DNA from: Leeuwenhoekiella sp. MAR_2009_132
GTDB taxonomy: Bacteria; Bacteroidota; Bacteroidia; Flavobacteriales; Flavobacteriaceae
NCBI RefSeq assembly: GCF_000687915.1
Contig: NZ_JHZY01000002.1
Span: 1,240,001-1,304,000 of the forward strand
DNA: 64,000 bases
Direction of reading: 5' to 3'
How positions within the stretch are numbered: position 1 is the stretch's first letter; each line of letters starts with the position of its first letter. A model generated the notes under the pieces. The model saw only the letters and a list, made by a program, of their open reading frames with translations, made no database searches and had not been told where the DNA came from. The position numbers were made by a program, and so were the translations under genes. Positions 18,289-27,511 of this stretch are shown one piece after another.

Positions 18289-18999
18289 TTGAAAACCTTG
18301 TTAATGTTTTGTTGTTTTTTGCTATTTATGGCATCAACATCTTGTAAAAATACAAATGAATCCCAGCCTGAAACACAATCAGATAGTATTAGCACTACTG
18401 AATCTAATGGTGTAGAAAAAGATACGACACTCAAAACAATTTTATTTTTTGGAGACAGTCTTACCGCAGGTTATGGGCTTGACGACCCTGACGATGCCTT
18501 CCCGGGATTAATACAAGACAAAATAGATAGTCTGGGTATTTCATATCAAGTAGTAAATGCGGGTATTAGTGGGGAAACCACCTCTGGGGGTAAAAACAGA
18601 TTAGACTGGATTTTAGAAACAAACATTGATATTTTTGTCTTAGAATTAGGCGCTAATGATGGTTTGCGTGGTATTCCTGTTGCTGAAACTAAAGCAAATC
18701 TACAATACATTATAGATGAGGTGAAAGCTCAAAAACCTACTGCAAAAATTGTACTTACCGGTATGCAACTACCTCCTAATTTAGGTACAGAATACACTGC
18801 AGATTTTAAAGCTCTTTTTTATGACTTAGCAGAACAAAACAATATAGCGCTAGTGCCATTTTTACTAGAAAATGTAGGCGGTATAGCACGTTTAAATCAG
18901 GCTGACGGAATACACCCTACCGCAGAAGGACATAAAATACTTGCAGCTAATGTTTTTCCGGTTTTAAGACCGCTATTAAAATCAAATTCAACTGATTAA
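18289..18999 (+). CDS. GDSL/SGNH-family esterase lipoprotein (TesA-like, arylesterase/lysophospholipase L1)
   Basis: 236 residues. SGNH hydrolase motifs are complete: GDSLTAGYG with nucleophile Ser57, the oxyanion Gly95 in NAGISGETTSGG, Asn123 in LGANDGLRG, and Asp206/His209 in DGIHP. The N-terminus looks like a lipoprotein signal (MASTSC, lipid on Cys19), so the enzyme is probably membrane-anchored facing the periplasm. TTG at 18289 is taken as start because it supplies the Lys of the signal n-region; the ATG at 18304 would leave no positive charge. It is divergent from ybbA/ybbP, matching the known ybbA-ybbP-tesA grouping. The ester substrate is unknown. Confidence 0.9.
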   Translation: MKTLLMFCCFLLFMASTSCKNTNESQPETQSDSISTTESNGVEKDTTLKTILFFGDSLTAGYGLDDPDDAFPGLIQDKIDSLGISYQVVNAGISGETTSGGKNRLDWILETNIDIFVLELGANDGLRGIPVAETKANLQYIIDEVKAQKPTAKIVLTGMQLPPNLGTEYTADFKALFYDLAEQNNIALVPFLLENVGGIARLNQADGIHPTAEGHKILAANVFPVLRPLLKSNSTD

Positions 19000-19085
19000 A
19001 TTCACCAGATCTTTAATTTTTTTGCGAATACTAGTTCTAGCTTTAAGCTGTTATAAATCCCTTATAGACTTATTTTAAAACCTCA

Positions 19086-20399
19086 ATGAATTCTAAAGAA
19101 TCTAATCTTGAGCAGCTCTACGATTATCTAAACGACGAAGAAGATGCAAGAACGTGTAAGGCCATAGACGACAAGGCTTGTAAGGAGACTCCTAAAAATT
19201 ATTTTTTATTGCTTGTAAGTAATATGCTTACCTCACTTGGCGATACGCTAAGTAACCCTAAAACAGTTCTAACCTGGGTGATGAGTTATGTTAATGCTCC
19301 CGTTATGCTTATAAGTTTTATCGTACCCATACGAGAATCAGGCTCTATGCTTCCGCAGTTATTTATAGCGCACTATATTAGACAAAAACCGGTGCGCAAA
19401 TATGTTTGGGTTTTGGGTTCTGTATTGCAATTTATAGCAATTGCCGGTATAGGCTTTGTCGCTTTATCCTTTGAAGGTAGCGCAGCCGGTTGGCTCATTA
19501 TAGTTTGTTTAGTAGCCTTTAGTCTGGCACGCGGCCTCTGTTCTATTGCATTTAAAGATGTTTTAGGGAAAACAATCCCCAAGCAAAAGCGTGGAAAATT
19601 AAAGGGGTATACTGCGTCAGTAAGTGGAATTTTAGTTCTTGCTGCCGGACTTTTTATTCTTTATAAATCAAAAGAAAATGTGGGCATTGAATTTTACAGT
19701 TATCTCATCTTTTTCGCCTCAGCGTTATGGCTAATTGCAGCGCTTATTTATGCAAATATTAAAGAATTTCCCGGTGAGACTGAAGGAGGTAAAAACGGTT
19801 TTAAGGAAGCATTAAGCAGATTAAGTCTTTTAAAAGAAGATAAACAATTCCGCAATTTTGTAATTACAAGATCTTTATTGCTGTGCTCTGCTCTCACCGC
19901 TCCCTTCTATGTGCTATTAGCGCAACGTTATGTGGGTAAAGAAGCGTATTTACTCGGTTTGTTTATAATTGCTAATGGGGTCGCATCTATCATAAGTGCT
20001 CCAGTTTGGGGCAAAATGGCTGATAAATCAAGTAAAAAAGTAATGACCTATTCTGCGATTCTTACCGCAAGTTTAGGCTTACTAATTGTTGGAATTATTC
20101 AGTTTATACCTGCCTGGCGTGATGAGGTATGGCTCTACCCCGTAGCCTTTTTTATTTTAGGCATTGCACATCAAGGCGTACGACTGGGTAGAAAAACTTA
20201 TATCGTAGATATGGCTGAAGGCAATCGCCGTACAGATTACGTTGCAGTAAGCAATACACTTATAGGTTTTATTCTTTTAATAACCGGTGGTATTAGCGCT
20301 TTAGCTGCATTGATTTCGGTAGAAGGTATAATCGCAATTCTTTCTGGTTTAGGTATTTTAGGTGCTATAAAAAGTGCCACATTGCCTAACGTAGAATAA
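19086..20399 (+). CDS. Major facilitator superfamily transporter
   Basis: 437 residues with about 12 hydrophobic segments and MFS-like loops (KDVLGKTIPKQKRGKLKGYT between helices, and WGKMADKSSKKVMTYS, a motif A-like D-x-x-x-x-K/R loop, after about residue 310). A roughly 40-residue hydrophilic, acidic, Cys-containing N-terminal extension precedes the first helix. The substrate cannot be read from sequence. It stands alone between tesA and a terminator at 20402-20426. Confidence 0.8.
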   Translation: MNSKESNLEQLYDYLNDEEDARTCKAIDDKACKETPKNYFLLLVSNMLTSLGDTLSNPKTVLTWVMSYVNAPVMLISFIVPIRESGSMLPQLFIAHYIRQKPVRKYVWVLGSVLQFIAIAGIGFVALSFEGSAAGWLIIVCLVAFSLARGLCSIAFKDVLGKTIPKQKRGKLKGYTASVSGILVLAAGLFILYKSKENVGIEFYSYLIFFASALWLIAALIYANIKEFPGETEGGKNGFKEALSRLSLLKEDKQFRNFVITRSLLLCSALTAPFYVLLAQRYVGKEAYLLGLFIIANGVASIISAPVWGKMADKSSKKVMTYSAILTASLGLLIVGIIQFIPAWRDEVWLYPVAFFILGIAHQGVRLGRKTYIVDMAEGNRRTDYVAVSNTLIGFILLITGGISALAALISVEGIIAILSGLGILGAIKSATLPNVE

Positions 20400-20401
20400 A
20401 A

Positions 20402-20432
20402 AAACGCCGGCTTTTAGGCGGCGTTTAATTTT
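20402..20432 (+). terminator. Terminator after the MFS gene
   Basis: AAACGCCG at 20402-20409 pairs with CGGCGTTT at 20419-20426 around a nine-base loop, followed by a T-rich tract. It begins 3 bases after the stop codon. Confidence 0.75.
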
Positions 20433-20474
20433 AATTATATCGGCTGCATCCTGGATGCCCTTAGATATTAAAGA

Positions 20475-20573
20475 TTACTTCTTTTTAGAAGCAGTCTTCA
20501 CCGGCTTTACAGCAGCAGGCTTAGTAGCCTGTTTAGCTGGAGCAGCCTTTTTAGATGACTTATTTGTTGCCAT
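20475..20573 (-). CDS. Very small Lys/Ala/Pro-rich protein, 32 residues (histone H1 tail-like)
   Basis: An intact ATG-to-TAA frame of 32 residues made almost only of Lys, Ala, Pro, Thr and Ser, with repeated KPAA/KPVK/ASKKK steps. Composition matches the disordered, nucleic-acid-binding tails of bacterial histone H1-like (Hc1/HupB-tail) proteins, but it is shorter than those I know from Bacteroidetes. It is convergent with the MFS gene across the terminator. DNA or RNA binding is an inference from charge only. Confidence 0.5.
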   Translation of the reverse strand: MATNKSSKKAAPAKQATKPAAVKPVKTASKKK

Positions 20574-20920
20574 TGTAATCGTATTTAATACCACTAATGT
20601 ATAACGAATTTCAATCCCTTTTTCATAAAAATTAATGCTTAAGCGTTAAAATTATAGTTAAAAATTAAGCTGAATTTCTAATCCTTATAAATAGTAAAAC
20701 AGCGATATAATAAATTCAAATTCAGCATGTTAAAATATAGACTTAAAATAGTCTGCAAAGTTGATTTTAAAGACTTTGATAATTATTTTAAAAACCTGAA
20801 AGCGCTATATTAATTTATTTTAAACCAATCTAAATTTTGAAAGTTAATAGGCGTTAAAACTGGCTGAATCTATTCGGTTAATTACGTAATTTGAACTTTT
20901 AAGAAATTTACCTTCTAGAT
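20574..20920. other. 347-base intergenic region
   Basis: AT-rich divergent region between the 32-residue gene and the esterase lipoprotein gene. I see no open frame, hairpin or clear TAnnTTTG element; a seven-base TAATTTG before the esterase gene is one base short of the consensus. Confidence 0.5.
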
Positions 20921-21754
20921 ATGAAATCGATTCGATTAGCCGCATCACTTGTAGTCGCAGTTTTTGTTACCAGTTGTTCTTCAGTAAAACATACTGATAT
21001 AAATTACTTAAAGTCTAAATATTCAGCTTCAACTGAAGAACCTACCCTTAATATTTTTCAGCCTAAAGATTCAACAAAGCAGCACGACGTACTAATTTTT
21101 GTACACGGCGGCAATTGGAATAGCGGTTCAAAAAATACCTACTCTGTATTAGGTCGTAATTTTGCCAAAAACGACTACGTAACCGTAATTCCCGGTTATA
21201 CCCTGAGTCCTTTTGCTAACTACGACACAATGACCCAACAAATTACCGAAGCTATTTTATGGACGAAAGAAAATATTACTAACTATGGGGGTAATCCAGA
21301 TCGCATTTTTCTAATGGGACATTCTGCCGGAGGTCATTTAATCGCTTTAGCGACTATGAATCCAAAATATTTAAATGATGATTCACTTGTAAAGGGCCTT
21401 ATTTTTGACGATGCCGCTGCACTTGATCAGTTTAAATATCTACAGGAAAATCCGCCTACAGGTGAAGATTACTATGACGTGACCTGGACTAAAAATCCTG
21501 AAGAATGGCGTAATGCTTCACCCTATTATTTTCTCGATGAGAACACCCCTCCTATTCTAACCTATTTAGGAACTAAGACCATCCCCTCATTATATTATTA
21601 TAATGATCTTTTTCATCAAAAACTTCTAGAATTTCAGCCGCAGGCTAAACTCATTACGCTAAATAAAAAACACGTACCTATGGTGACTCAGTTTTTCTGG
21701 CCTTTAAGTACGCGTTTTAAAGAAATTAAAGAATTTACAGAGGGTATTAAATAA
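20921..21754 (+). CDS. Alpha/beta-hydrolase lipoprotein, probable carboxylesterase
   Basis: 277 residues. A lipoprotein signal ends at Cys19 (FVTSCSS). The oxyanion motif HGGNW at 62-66 and nucleophile elbow GHSAGGH with Ser135 are those of the hormone-sensitive-lipase/BD-FAE-like esterase group; a His near the C-terminus (KKHVPM) fits the catalytic triad. It probably hydrolyses short ester side groups in the periplasm or on the outer membrane. It is convergent with ndh (33 bases apart) and is not part of a visible operon. Confidence 0.82.
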   Translation: MKSIRLAASLVVAVFVTSCSSVKHTDINYLKSKYSASTEEPTLNIFQPKDSTKQHDVLIFVHGGNWNSGSKNTYSVLGRNFAKNDYVTVIPGYTLSPFANYDTMTQQITEAILWTKENITNYGGNPDRIFLMGHSAGGHLIALATMNPKYLNDDSLVKGLIFDDAAALDQFKYLQENPPTGEDYYDVTWTKNPEEWRNASPYYFLDENTPPILTYLGTKTIPSLYYYNDLFHQKLLEFQPQAKLITLNKKHVPMVTQFFWPLSTRFKEIKEFTEGIK

Positions 21755-21787
21755 AACATACAATTACTCTGAAATAGATAGGAGTGT

Positions 21788-23083
21788 CTAATCTTCTTCC
21801 GCAATAATTTTATTCTGTTTAAAAGGTCTTATGATTAAACGTGCAGCTTTGTCAAAGTTGATGTAGCTGTACGTCCAGTTAAAAAAGGTCACTACACGGT
21901 TTCTAAAACCAACTAAAAACCACAGGTGAATAAACATCCAGATAAACCAGGCGAAGAAGCCTCCAAAATGTATTTTACCTATATCTACAACGGCTTTATT
22001 ACGACCTATAGTTGCCATAGACCCTTTATCAAAATAACTGAAGGGTTTTAACTCCTTATTCTTCAGCATATTTTTAAAGTTTGTCGCTAAATTTTTTCCT
22101 TGCTGAATTGCGGGCTGTGCTACTTGAGGATGCCCTTTAGGGAAAGCTTCAGTTTCCATAAGTGCAATATCTCCTATTGCATAAATATCTTTAAATCCTG
22201 CAATTTTGTTATAACGGTCAACTTTATAACGATTAAGTTTAGGCAGTAATGCAGTTTCCTCAAAGCCGGAAATAGAAGCACCTGTAACCCCGGCAGACCA
22301 GATAAATGTTGCTGTGTCTAAAATTAAATCACCCTTGGTGGTAACGCGGTTATTTTCATAATTAGCAACAAACGTCTCTAGATGAATAGTTACGCCCATA
22401 TTCTCAAGAAACTTATGCGCTTTCTTTGATGAGTATTCACTAAACGGTGGTAACACTCGGTTTGCACCTTCAATAAGATGTATTTCAATCTCACTGGTAT
22501 CCATATCAGGATAATCTGCCTGTAATACATTAGAGCGTAATTCTGCTAAGGCTCCACTCAATTCAACACCGGTGGGTCCTGCTCCTGCAATTACAAAACG
22601 TAATAATTCCTTTCGTTTTACGGGATCTTCAGTACGATTTGCACGCTCCAGATTTTCAAACATTAAACTACGTATGTTTAATGCCTGCGGAAGGCTTTTC
22701 ATCCAGATTGCATTATCCTCGATGGTTTTATTTCCGAAGAAATTTGTACGCGTTCCCGTGGCAATTACGAGATGATCATAACTTAAATCACCTATATCTG
22801 TACGTATTTTTTTAAGAGTAGTATCTATATGGTTTACTTCCGCAAGGCGGAAATGCATATTTTTTTGATTGCGTATAAGTTTACGTAAGGGATATGCGAT
22901 AGATTCGGGCTCCAGACCCGATGTAGAAACCTGATACAAAAGCGGTTGAAAGGTGTGAAAATTTCGCTTGTCAAGTAAAACTACCTGGTATTTTGTTTTC
23001 TTGAGTTTTTTTATAAGATTAATCCCTCCAAAACCTCCGCCTATAATTACTATACGTGGTTCCTGAGTTTTAGGAATATTCAT
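21788..23083 (-). CDS. ndh: Type II NADH:quinone oxidoreductase (NDH-2)
   Basis: 431 residues. Two dinucleotide-binding motifs are visible: IIGGGFGGINL near residue 13 for FAD and VIAGAGPTGVELSG near 165 for NADH. The RNFHTFQPLLYQVSTSGL block and the GDIALME and PQVAQPAIQQG blocks are typical of NDH-2. A C-terminal hydrophobic region (FFAWFIWMFIHLWFLVGF) anchors it to the inner membrane. It passes electrons from NADH to menaquinone without pumping protons. Single-gene transcript, divergent from the ECF sigma gene. Confidence 0.95.
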   Translation of the reverse strand: MNIPKTQEPRIVIIGGGFGGINLIKKLKKTKYQVVLLDKRNFHTFQPLLYQVSTSGLEPESIAYPLRKLIRNQKNMHFRLAEVNHIDTTLKKIRTDIGDLSYDHLVIATGTRTNFFGNKTIEDNAIWMKSLPQALNIRSLMFENLERANRTEDPVKRKELLRFVIAGAGPTGVELSGALAELRSNVLQADYPDMDTSEIEIHLIEGANRVLPPFSEYSSKKAHKFLENMGVTIHLETFVANYENNRVTTKGDLILDTATFIWSAGVTGASISGFEETALLPKLNRYKVDRYNKIAGFKDIYAIGDIALMETEAFPKGHPQVAQPAIQQGKNLATNFKNMLKNKELKPFSYFDKGSMATIGRNKAVVDIGKIHFGGFFAWFIWMFIHLWFLVGFRNRVVTFFNWTYSYINFDKAARLIIRPFKQNKIIAEED

Positions 23084-23205
23084 AGTTGCTAGTTTTAGTA
23101 AAGTTACTTAACAGATGCTAAACCGTTTAATCTTTATTATTTATTTAGCTTTAGTTGTAACATATTACCCGCTATCAATACAAATAGGCAACTAACAATT
23201 AGCTT

Positions 23206-23700
23206 TTGGATCCAAAACTTGAAAAAGAATTTGTAACCCAGCTTGAAGCAAACCAAAATATCGTACATAAAATCTGTAGATTATATACGCACGATCAGGA
23301 GTCACATAACGATTTGTTTCAGGAGATTACAATACAATTATTTAAGGCGTACCCTAAATTTAGAGGAGACTCAAAATTTAGTACCTGGATGTACCGGGTG
23401 GGACTCAATACCTCAATAACTCTTTATCGTAAATCAAAACGTAGTGTACGTACACAGGATTATGACAGTGTTATGTTTAAGATTGCGAGTACAGAATATG
23501 ATAATACCGTAGAAGAACAATTAAAACTTATGTATTCAGCAATACGCCAGCTTAGCGATATAGACAAAGCGCTGGTTTTTTTATATCTCGAAGATAAACC
23601 CTACAGCGAGATTTCAGAAACTTTAGGTATAACCGAAGTAAATGCAAGGGTTAAAATGAATCGTGTAAAAGGCAAGTTGAAAGACTTATTAAATGTGTAG
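23206..23700 (+). CDS. ECF-type RNA polymerase sigma factor
   Basis: 164 residues with sigma region 2 (DLFQEITIQLFKAYPKF, TWMYRVGLNTSI) and region 4 (ALVFLYLEDKPYSEISETLGITE and a KMNRVKGKLKDLL end). The start is a TTG at 23206, giving MDPKLEKEFVTQLEANQNI; no ATG exists nearby upstream, and the homologous start in related proteins lies at the same place as far as I recall. The next gene begins 6 bases later and encodes a membrane protein that may hold the sigma factor inactive. No Cys-rich or zinc anti-sigma motif is seen there. Confidence 0.9.
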   Translation: MDPKLEKEFVTQLEANQNIVHKICRLYTHDQESHNDLFQEITIQLFKAYPKFRGDSKFSTWMYRVGLNTSITLYRKSKRSVRTQDYDSVMFKIASTEYDNTVEEQLKLMYSAIRQLSDIDKALVFLYLEDKPYSEISETLGITEVNARVKMNRVKGKLKDLLNV

Positions 23701-23706
23701 CAGCAG

Positions 23707-24348
23707 ATGGACGAACTTGAATTTTTAAAACAAGACTGGAAACGGCAGGAGGCCGACCTTCCTAAAGTGAATATAGAATCTATTTATAAAATGATTCATA
23801 AACGGTCTTCTTCTATTATGAAGTGGATTTTATATATCTCAATAATTGAATTCCTATTTTGGACCGTAATTAATGCGTTTACGATTAATACTAAAAGCTT
23901 AAACTCACTTAAAGAGTTGCATCTGTATGAATTTGAAATAATAGCAACACTCGTTCATTATTGTATTTTAATATATTTCATCTACATATTTTACAAAAAC
24001 TATAAAGAAGTACAAACCACCGAGAATACAAGTAAACTTATGAAGCGTATTTTAAAAGTACGCAAAACCGTAAATTACTATGTAATCTATAATCTGGTAA
24101 TGGCTTTTGTCATAGGGGTAATTGTCTTCGTCGCTTCTGCAATTTATAGCCCAAAAATTCAAGAAATTTATGTACAAGGTGAAGATGGTACTCAGACATT
24201 ACCATTAAGTTTTATACTTACTTTTATTGGTATGTTTTTACTAATAATAGGTTTATTCTGGTTGTTCTATAAATTGCTTTATGGTATTTTATTACGTAGG
24301 TTATACCGTAACTATAAAGAATTGAATAAACTAGAGTTGCGCAATTAA
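23707..24348 (+). CDS. Four-helix membrane protein coupled to the ECF sigma gene
   Basis: 213 residues. A short cytoplasmic N-terminus (MDELEFLKQDWKRQEADLP) is followed by four hydrophobic segments near 38-59, 76-97, 125-148 and 168-193. Starts 6 bases after the sigma gene stop and ends before a terminator, so the two form an operon. Homologues next to sigma genes in Flavobacteriaceae often carry the unsupported name beta-carotene monooxygenase. A role as membrane partner or anti-sigma factor is inferred only from position and from the soluble N-terminal segment. Confidence 0.7.
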   Translation: MDELEFLKQDWKRQEADLPKVNIESIYKMIHKRSSSIMKWILYISIIEFLFWTVINAFTINTKSLNSLKELHLYEFEIIATLVHYCILIYFIYIFYKNYKEVQTTENTSKLMKRILKVRKTVNYYVIYNLVMAFVIGVIVFVASAIYSPKIQEIYVQGEDGTQTLPLSFILTFIGMFLLIIGLFWLFYKLLYGILLRRLYRNYKELNKLELRN

Positions 24349-24370
24349 ATAGATTTTCTTTTAGAATTAC

Positions 24371-24404
24371 AAATCCTACCAGTTTCTGGTGGGATTTGTT
24401 GTTT
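24371..24404 (+). terminator. Terminator of the sigma factor operon
   Basis: AAATCCTACCAG at 24371-24382 pairs with CTGGTGGGATTT at 24386-24397 (one T-G wobble) around a TTT loop, followed by TGTTGTTT. Confidence 0.85.
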
Positions 24405-24503
24405 AAGATTAATACAATCTTAGAACTCTATAATTCTTAAAAAGAATTATAATTTAAGTAAATCATAGTCTTTTTTTAAGGGTTAATTAACACCTATAAC
24501 CCC

Positions 24504-24511
24504 TATTTTTG
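24504..24511 (+). promoter_or_regulatory. -7 element of the secreted dikinase gene
   Basis: TATTTTTG is a perfect TAnnTTTG. Transcription should begin about 4-7 bases further on, between the GTG at 24513 and the ATG at 24528, which favours the ATG as start. No convincing -33 TTG is seen at normal distance. Confidence 0.5.
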
Positions 24512-24527
24512 TGTGAAACAACCTTTT

Positions 24528-27434
24528 ATGCAAAAAATCTTACGTTTTGCTCTTGTTTTATCGCTATTAACAGCAATTACAACAAGCGCACAAGAATATT
24601 CTACCGCCAGTATAGAAAAGACAATTAGTGAATTTAAAAATGACGCCAGAGGTCCTTATTTGCGTATACGCTGGTTCTGTGAAGATGGCACAATGCGCGA
24701 ACCTAAAGACCCGTGTCCTGATGGTGTAGATGGGGTGCAGCACGCCAGTTATAAAGAAATCACTAAAAACCTAGCAGAACGCAATCAACTGTATTTTGCT
24801 GAAATTCTCGCAGCCGCAGACCCTAAAAAGTTTTGGGATGCTTCAAATAATCACAGTCGTTTAAAACAATATCAACTGGGTAAATATTTACAAAGTGTTG
24901 ATGATGGGTGGATTTTACAAAGAGCTCAATACTATCGCGGTGCAATACAATCTGAAGATGAAGAAGCCTGGGGAATAGATTTTTATAAAAATTTATTAAA
25001 GCAGGATGATGCTGTTGAAGCTAACTATTATCTCATACGCCAATCTTTAAAAGATATACCACACTCAGGTGATGATAATATCGCACAGCGTATGCGTAGT
25101 GAATCTAAAGTTATCGCAGAGTTATTTCCCAAGTTTATGGATGCCCGCGTAAAAATACACGGCCAGCCAGATGTAAGTGATATTGCATTAGTACAACAAT
25201 TTCAGCAAAAATATCAAGATCAGCTATCACCTAAGATTAACACAGAGTTTGATAATTTGCTTGTTACACTTAATGAGTACTATGCTCCTATCAATTTACA
25301 GAGTTTAAAAAATCAAATCTCGAGCTTAAAAAGTGAGCCCGAAGTAAAGAAGCAATTGTTACAATTTACTACAACAATAACAAACGATACTCCTGCAGAA
25401 AAAGTAATTCCTGAAATAAGTGATTTATTGTGCAACATACGTACGCAAATTACTCAGATTAAAAGATCAGAAGACCGTCTAACCATTTTAGACATTTCTT
25501 TAAAATTAGAAGAAATGCTTCTTAAGAAAGCGCCATCTTGGGAGCCTAAAGATTTACGTGGTCTACTAGACAAAATATATCATTTATCTTATGCAACTGC
25601 GGGAACAGGCCTAACTGAAGTATGGGAATGGGAAGAAATTGCCGCAACATTAGCGCCCATAAAATATACAAATGTTTCACTGGCTGAATTGAATACTATG
25701 CTTAACACAAGCCGCAATGTCGTACAGTGGAGCGCCGCAATGGTAAAAGCAACCTATGATAGTGATGTAGAAAAATATACCGCATTTGAGCCACTGGCAG
25801 CAGGTTTTATAGACGATCGCGTGCGTTCTTCTATTGCGCTACCTTTAGGTAAAGCAGTAAGCGAATTGGGAGATTTAGTCTCTCAAAAATCTAATCTGGA
25901 GAACAAAGTAATGCGCATTGAAAACCAAAGCGCTATTCACGGTTTAAATCCCGGTTATGCAATGGGCGAACTTGTCGTTGTACCCGGTAACCCGGATGCT
26001 GTAGAAGTTTCTAGTAAAAAAATATACATTTTTAAAAGACCACCATCAGATCTTAAACCGGTTGCAGGTATTGCCACTGTAGATGAAGGAAATCTGGTTT
26101 CACACGTACAATTACTTGCACGTAATCTGGGTATTCCTAACGCAGCACTTATAGATTCTAATCTAGAGGCATTGCAAGAATTTAATGGTAAAGAAGTTTT
26201 TTATGCCGTTTCTAATAAAGGAACTGTGATTTTAAAACTTGCTGAAGATATGTCTAAGGAAGAAAAGCAACTTTTCTCTCAAGAAGAGCGTAAGCAGACT
26301 AAAATTGCCGTGCCTGTTGAAAAAATTAGACTTGATCTCAAGAATATACTCAATATGCGCGACATTGACGCTTCTGCAAGCGGAAAGTTAGCAGGACCAA
26401 AAGCAGCAAATTTAGGAGAACTTAAAAAAATGTTTCCCGAGCATGTGGTTGAAGGTCTGGTAATTCCATTTGGGATTTTTAGAGATCATATGGATTTGCC
26501 AATGCCGGGTCAAAGTGTAAGCTACTGGGAGTTTCTTACCGATATGTTTGCTTCCGCAGAAAAACAACGAACTGCAGGCACTTCAGAAAGTCAGGTTGAA
26601 GCTTTTCAGCTAAAACAATTGGCAACGCTACGCACCGCTATTGCAGAAATGAAATTGAAACCCTCTTTTATCACCGAATTGCGAAACTCATTTGTAACGA
26701 ACTTTGGTAAACCTATAGGTCAAACTCCGGTGTTTTTGCGTAGCGATACTAATATGGAAGATCTTAAAGAGTTTACAGGAGCGGGCTTAAACCTGACGTT
26801 GTTTAATGTGGTTGAAGAACAAAAGATTCTAGACGGAATAAAATCAGTCTGGGCTTCCCCCTATACCGAACGTAGTTTTAAATGGAGACAGGTTTATTTA
26901 TCTAATCCTGAGAATGTATTTCCTTCTATATTAGTAATACCCAGTGTAGATGTTGATTATTCTGGTGTAATGATCACTAAAGGAATTAATGAAGGTGTTG
27001 ATGAAGATTTAACGGTGGCGTTTAGTCGTGGTGCTGGTGGTGCAGTAGATGGCCAGGCGGCAGAAACCCGTTTAGTTACTGACAAAGACAATCGCCTTCT
27101 AGCTCCTGCGCGTCAACCCGATTATATACGATTACCATCAACCGGAGCTACAAAAAAGTACATGACTACATTTGAAAACCCTATACTCAATTCTCAAAAT
27201 ATTGAAAGTTTGCGTGAAGTTGCTAACGAGATTCGCTCGAAAACTCCGCAGGAGACGGGTTCAGATTATGTAGGGGCTTATGATGTAGAATTAGGATTTC
27301 AGGATAATAAATTGTGGCTGTTTCAGATACGTCCTTTTGTAGAAAATAAAAATGCCTTAAGCAACGGGTATCTTGATTCGATATCGCCTAAAACAAATGA
27401 AGAAGCCTTTATAGATCTCGACACCCAATTATAA
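24528..27434 (+). CDS. Predicted secreted PEP/pyruvate-dikinase-fold protein with glucan water dikinase-like domain order
   Basis: 968 residues from the ATG at 24528. A Sec signal peptide (to about residue 22, TTSAQ) is followed by some 450 helical residues of no known family, then a phosphohistidine swivel domain (about 455-570; His526 in GNLVSHVQLLARNLGIPNA), then an ATP-binding domain (from about 620: KLAGPKAANLGEL; RSDTNMEDLKEFTGAG near 735; WASPYTERSFKWR; ending in LWLFQIRPF). PEP synthase and PPDK have the ATP domain first; swivel-then-ATP order is that of plant glucan/phosphoglucan water dikinases. A signal peptide is unexpected for an ATP-using enzyme. The downstream serine hydrolase gene is 77 bases away. 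Confidence 0.8.
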   Translation: MQKILRFALVLSLLTAITTSAQEYSTASIEKTISEFKNDARGPYLRIRWFCEDGTMREPKDPCPDGVDGVQHASYKEITKNLAERNQLYFAEILAAADPKKFWDASNNHSRLKQYQLGKYLQSVDDGWILQRAQYYRGAIQSEDEEAWGIDFYKNLLKQDDAVEANYYLIRQSLKDIPHSGDDNIAQRMRSESKVIAELFPKFMDARVKIHGQPDVSDIALVQQFQQKYQDQLSPKINTEFDNLLVTLNEYYAPINLQSLKNQISSLKSEPEVKKQLLQFTTTITNDTPAEKVIPEISDLLCNIRTQITQIKRSEDRLTILDISLKLEEMLLKKAPSWEPKDLRGLLDKIYHLSYATAGTGLTEVWEWEEIAATLAPIKYTNVSLAELNTMLNTSRNVVQWSAAMVKATYDSDVEKYTAFEPLAAGFIDDRVRSSIALPLGKAVSELGDLVSQKSNLENKVMRIENQSAIHGLNPGYAMGELVVVPGNPDAVEVSSKKIYIFKRPPSDLKPVAGIATVDEGNLVSHVQLLARNLGIPNAALIDSNLEALQEFNGKEVFYAVSNKGTVILKLAEDMSKEEKQLFSQEERKQTKIAVPVEKIRLDLKNILNMRDIDASASGKLAGPKAANLGELKKMFPEHVVEGLVIPFGIFRDHMDLPMPGQSVSYWEFLTDMFASAEKQRTAGTSESQVEAFQLKQLATLRTAIAEMKLKPSFITELRNSFVTNFGKPIGQTPVFLRSDTNMEDLKEFTGAGLNLTLFNVVEEQKILDGIKSVWASPYTERSFKWRQVYLSNPENVFPSILVIPSVDVDYSGVMITKGINEGVDEDLTVAFSRGAGGAVDGQAAETRLVTDKDNRLLAPARQPDYIRLPSTGATKKYMTTFENPILNSQNIESLREVANEIRSKTPQETGSDYVGAYDVELGFQDNKLWLFQIRPFVENKNALSNGYLDSISPKTNEEAFIDLDTQL

Positions 27435-27511
27435 ATTTAATGCTTCTCTAATTTGCTAAAAAGCAATTTGAGTTAAGAAATTAATACCCATAACTATTTT
27501 AAAAGTTAATT

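Noticed and set aside
23707-24348. Beta-carotene 15,15'-monooxygenase
   Set aside because: No His ligands or fold of carotenoid oxygenases; the protein is a small four-helix membrane protein.
24513-24527. GTG start for the secreted dikinase gene, five codons upstream
   Set aside because: A perfect -7 promoter element ends at 24511, so transcription would start at or after the GTG; the ATG at 24528 also gives a better signal peptide.
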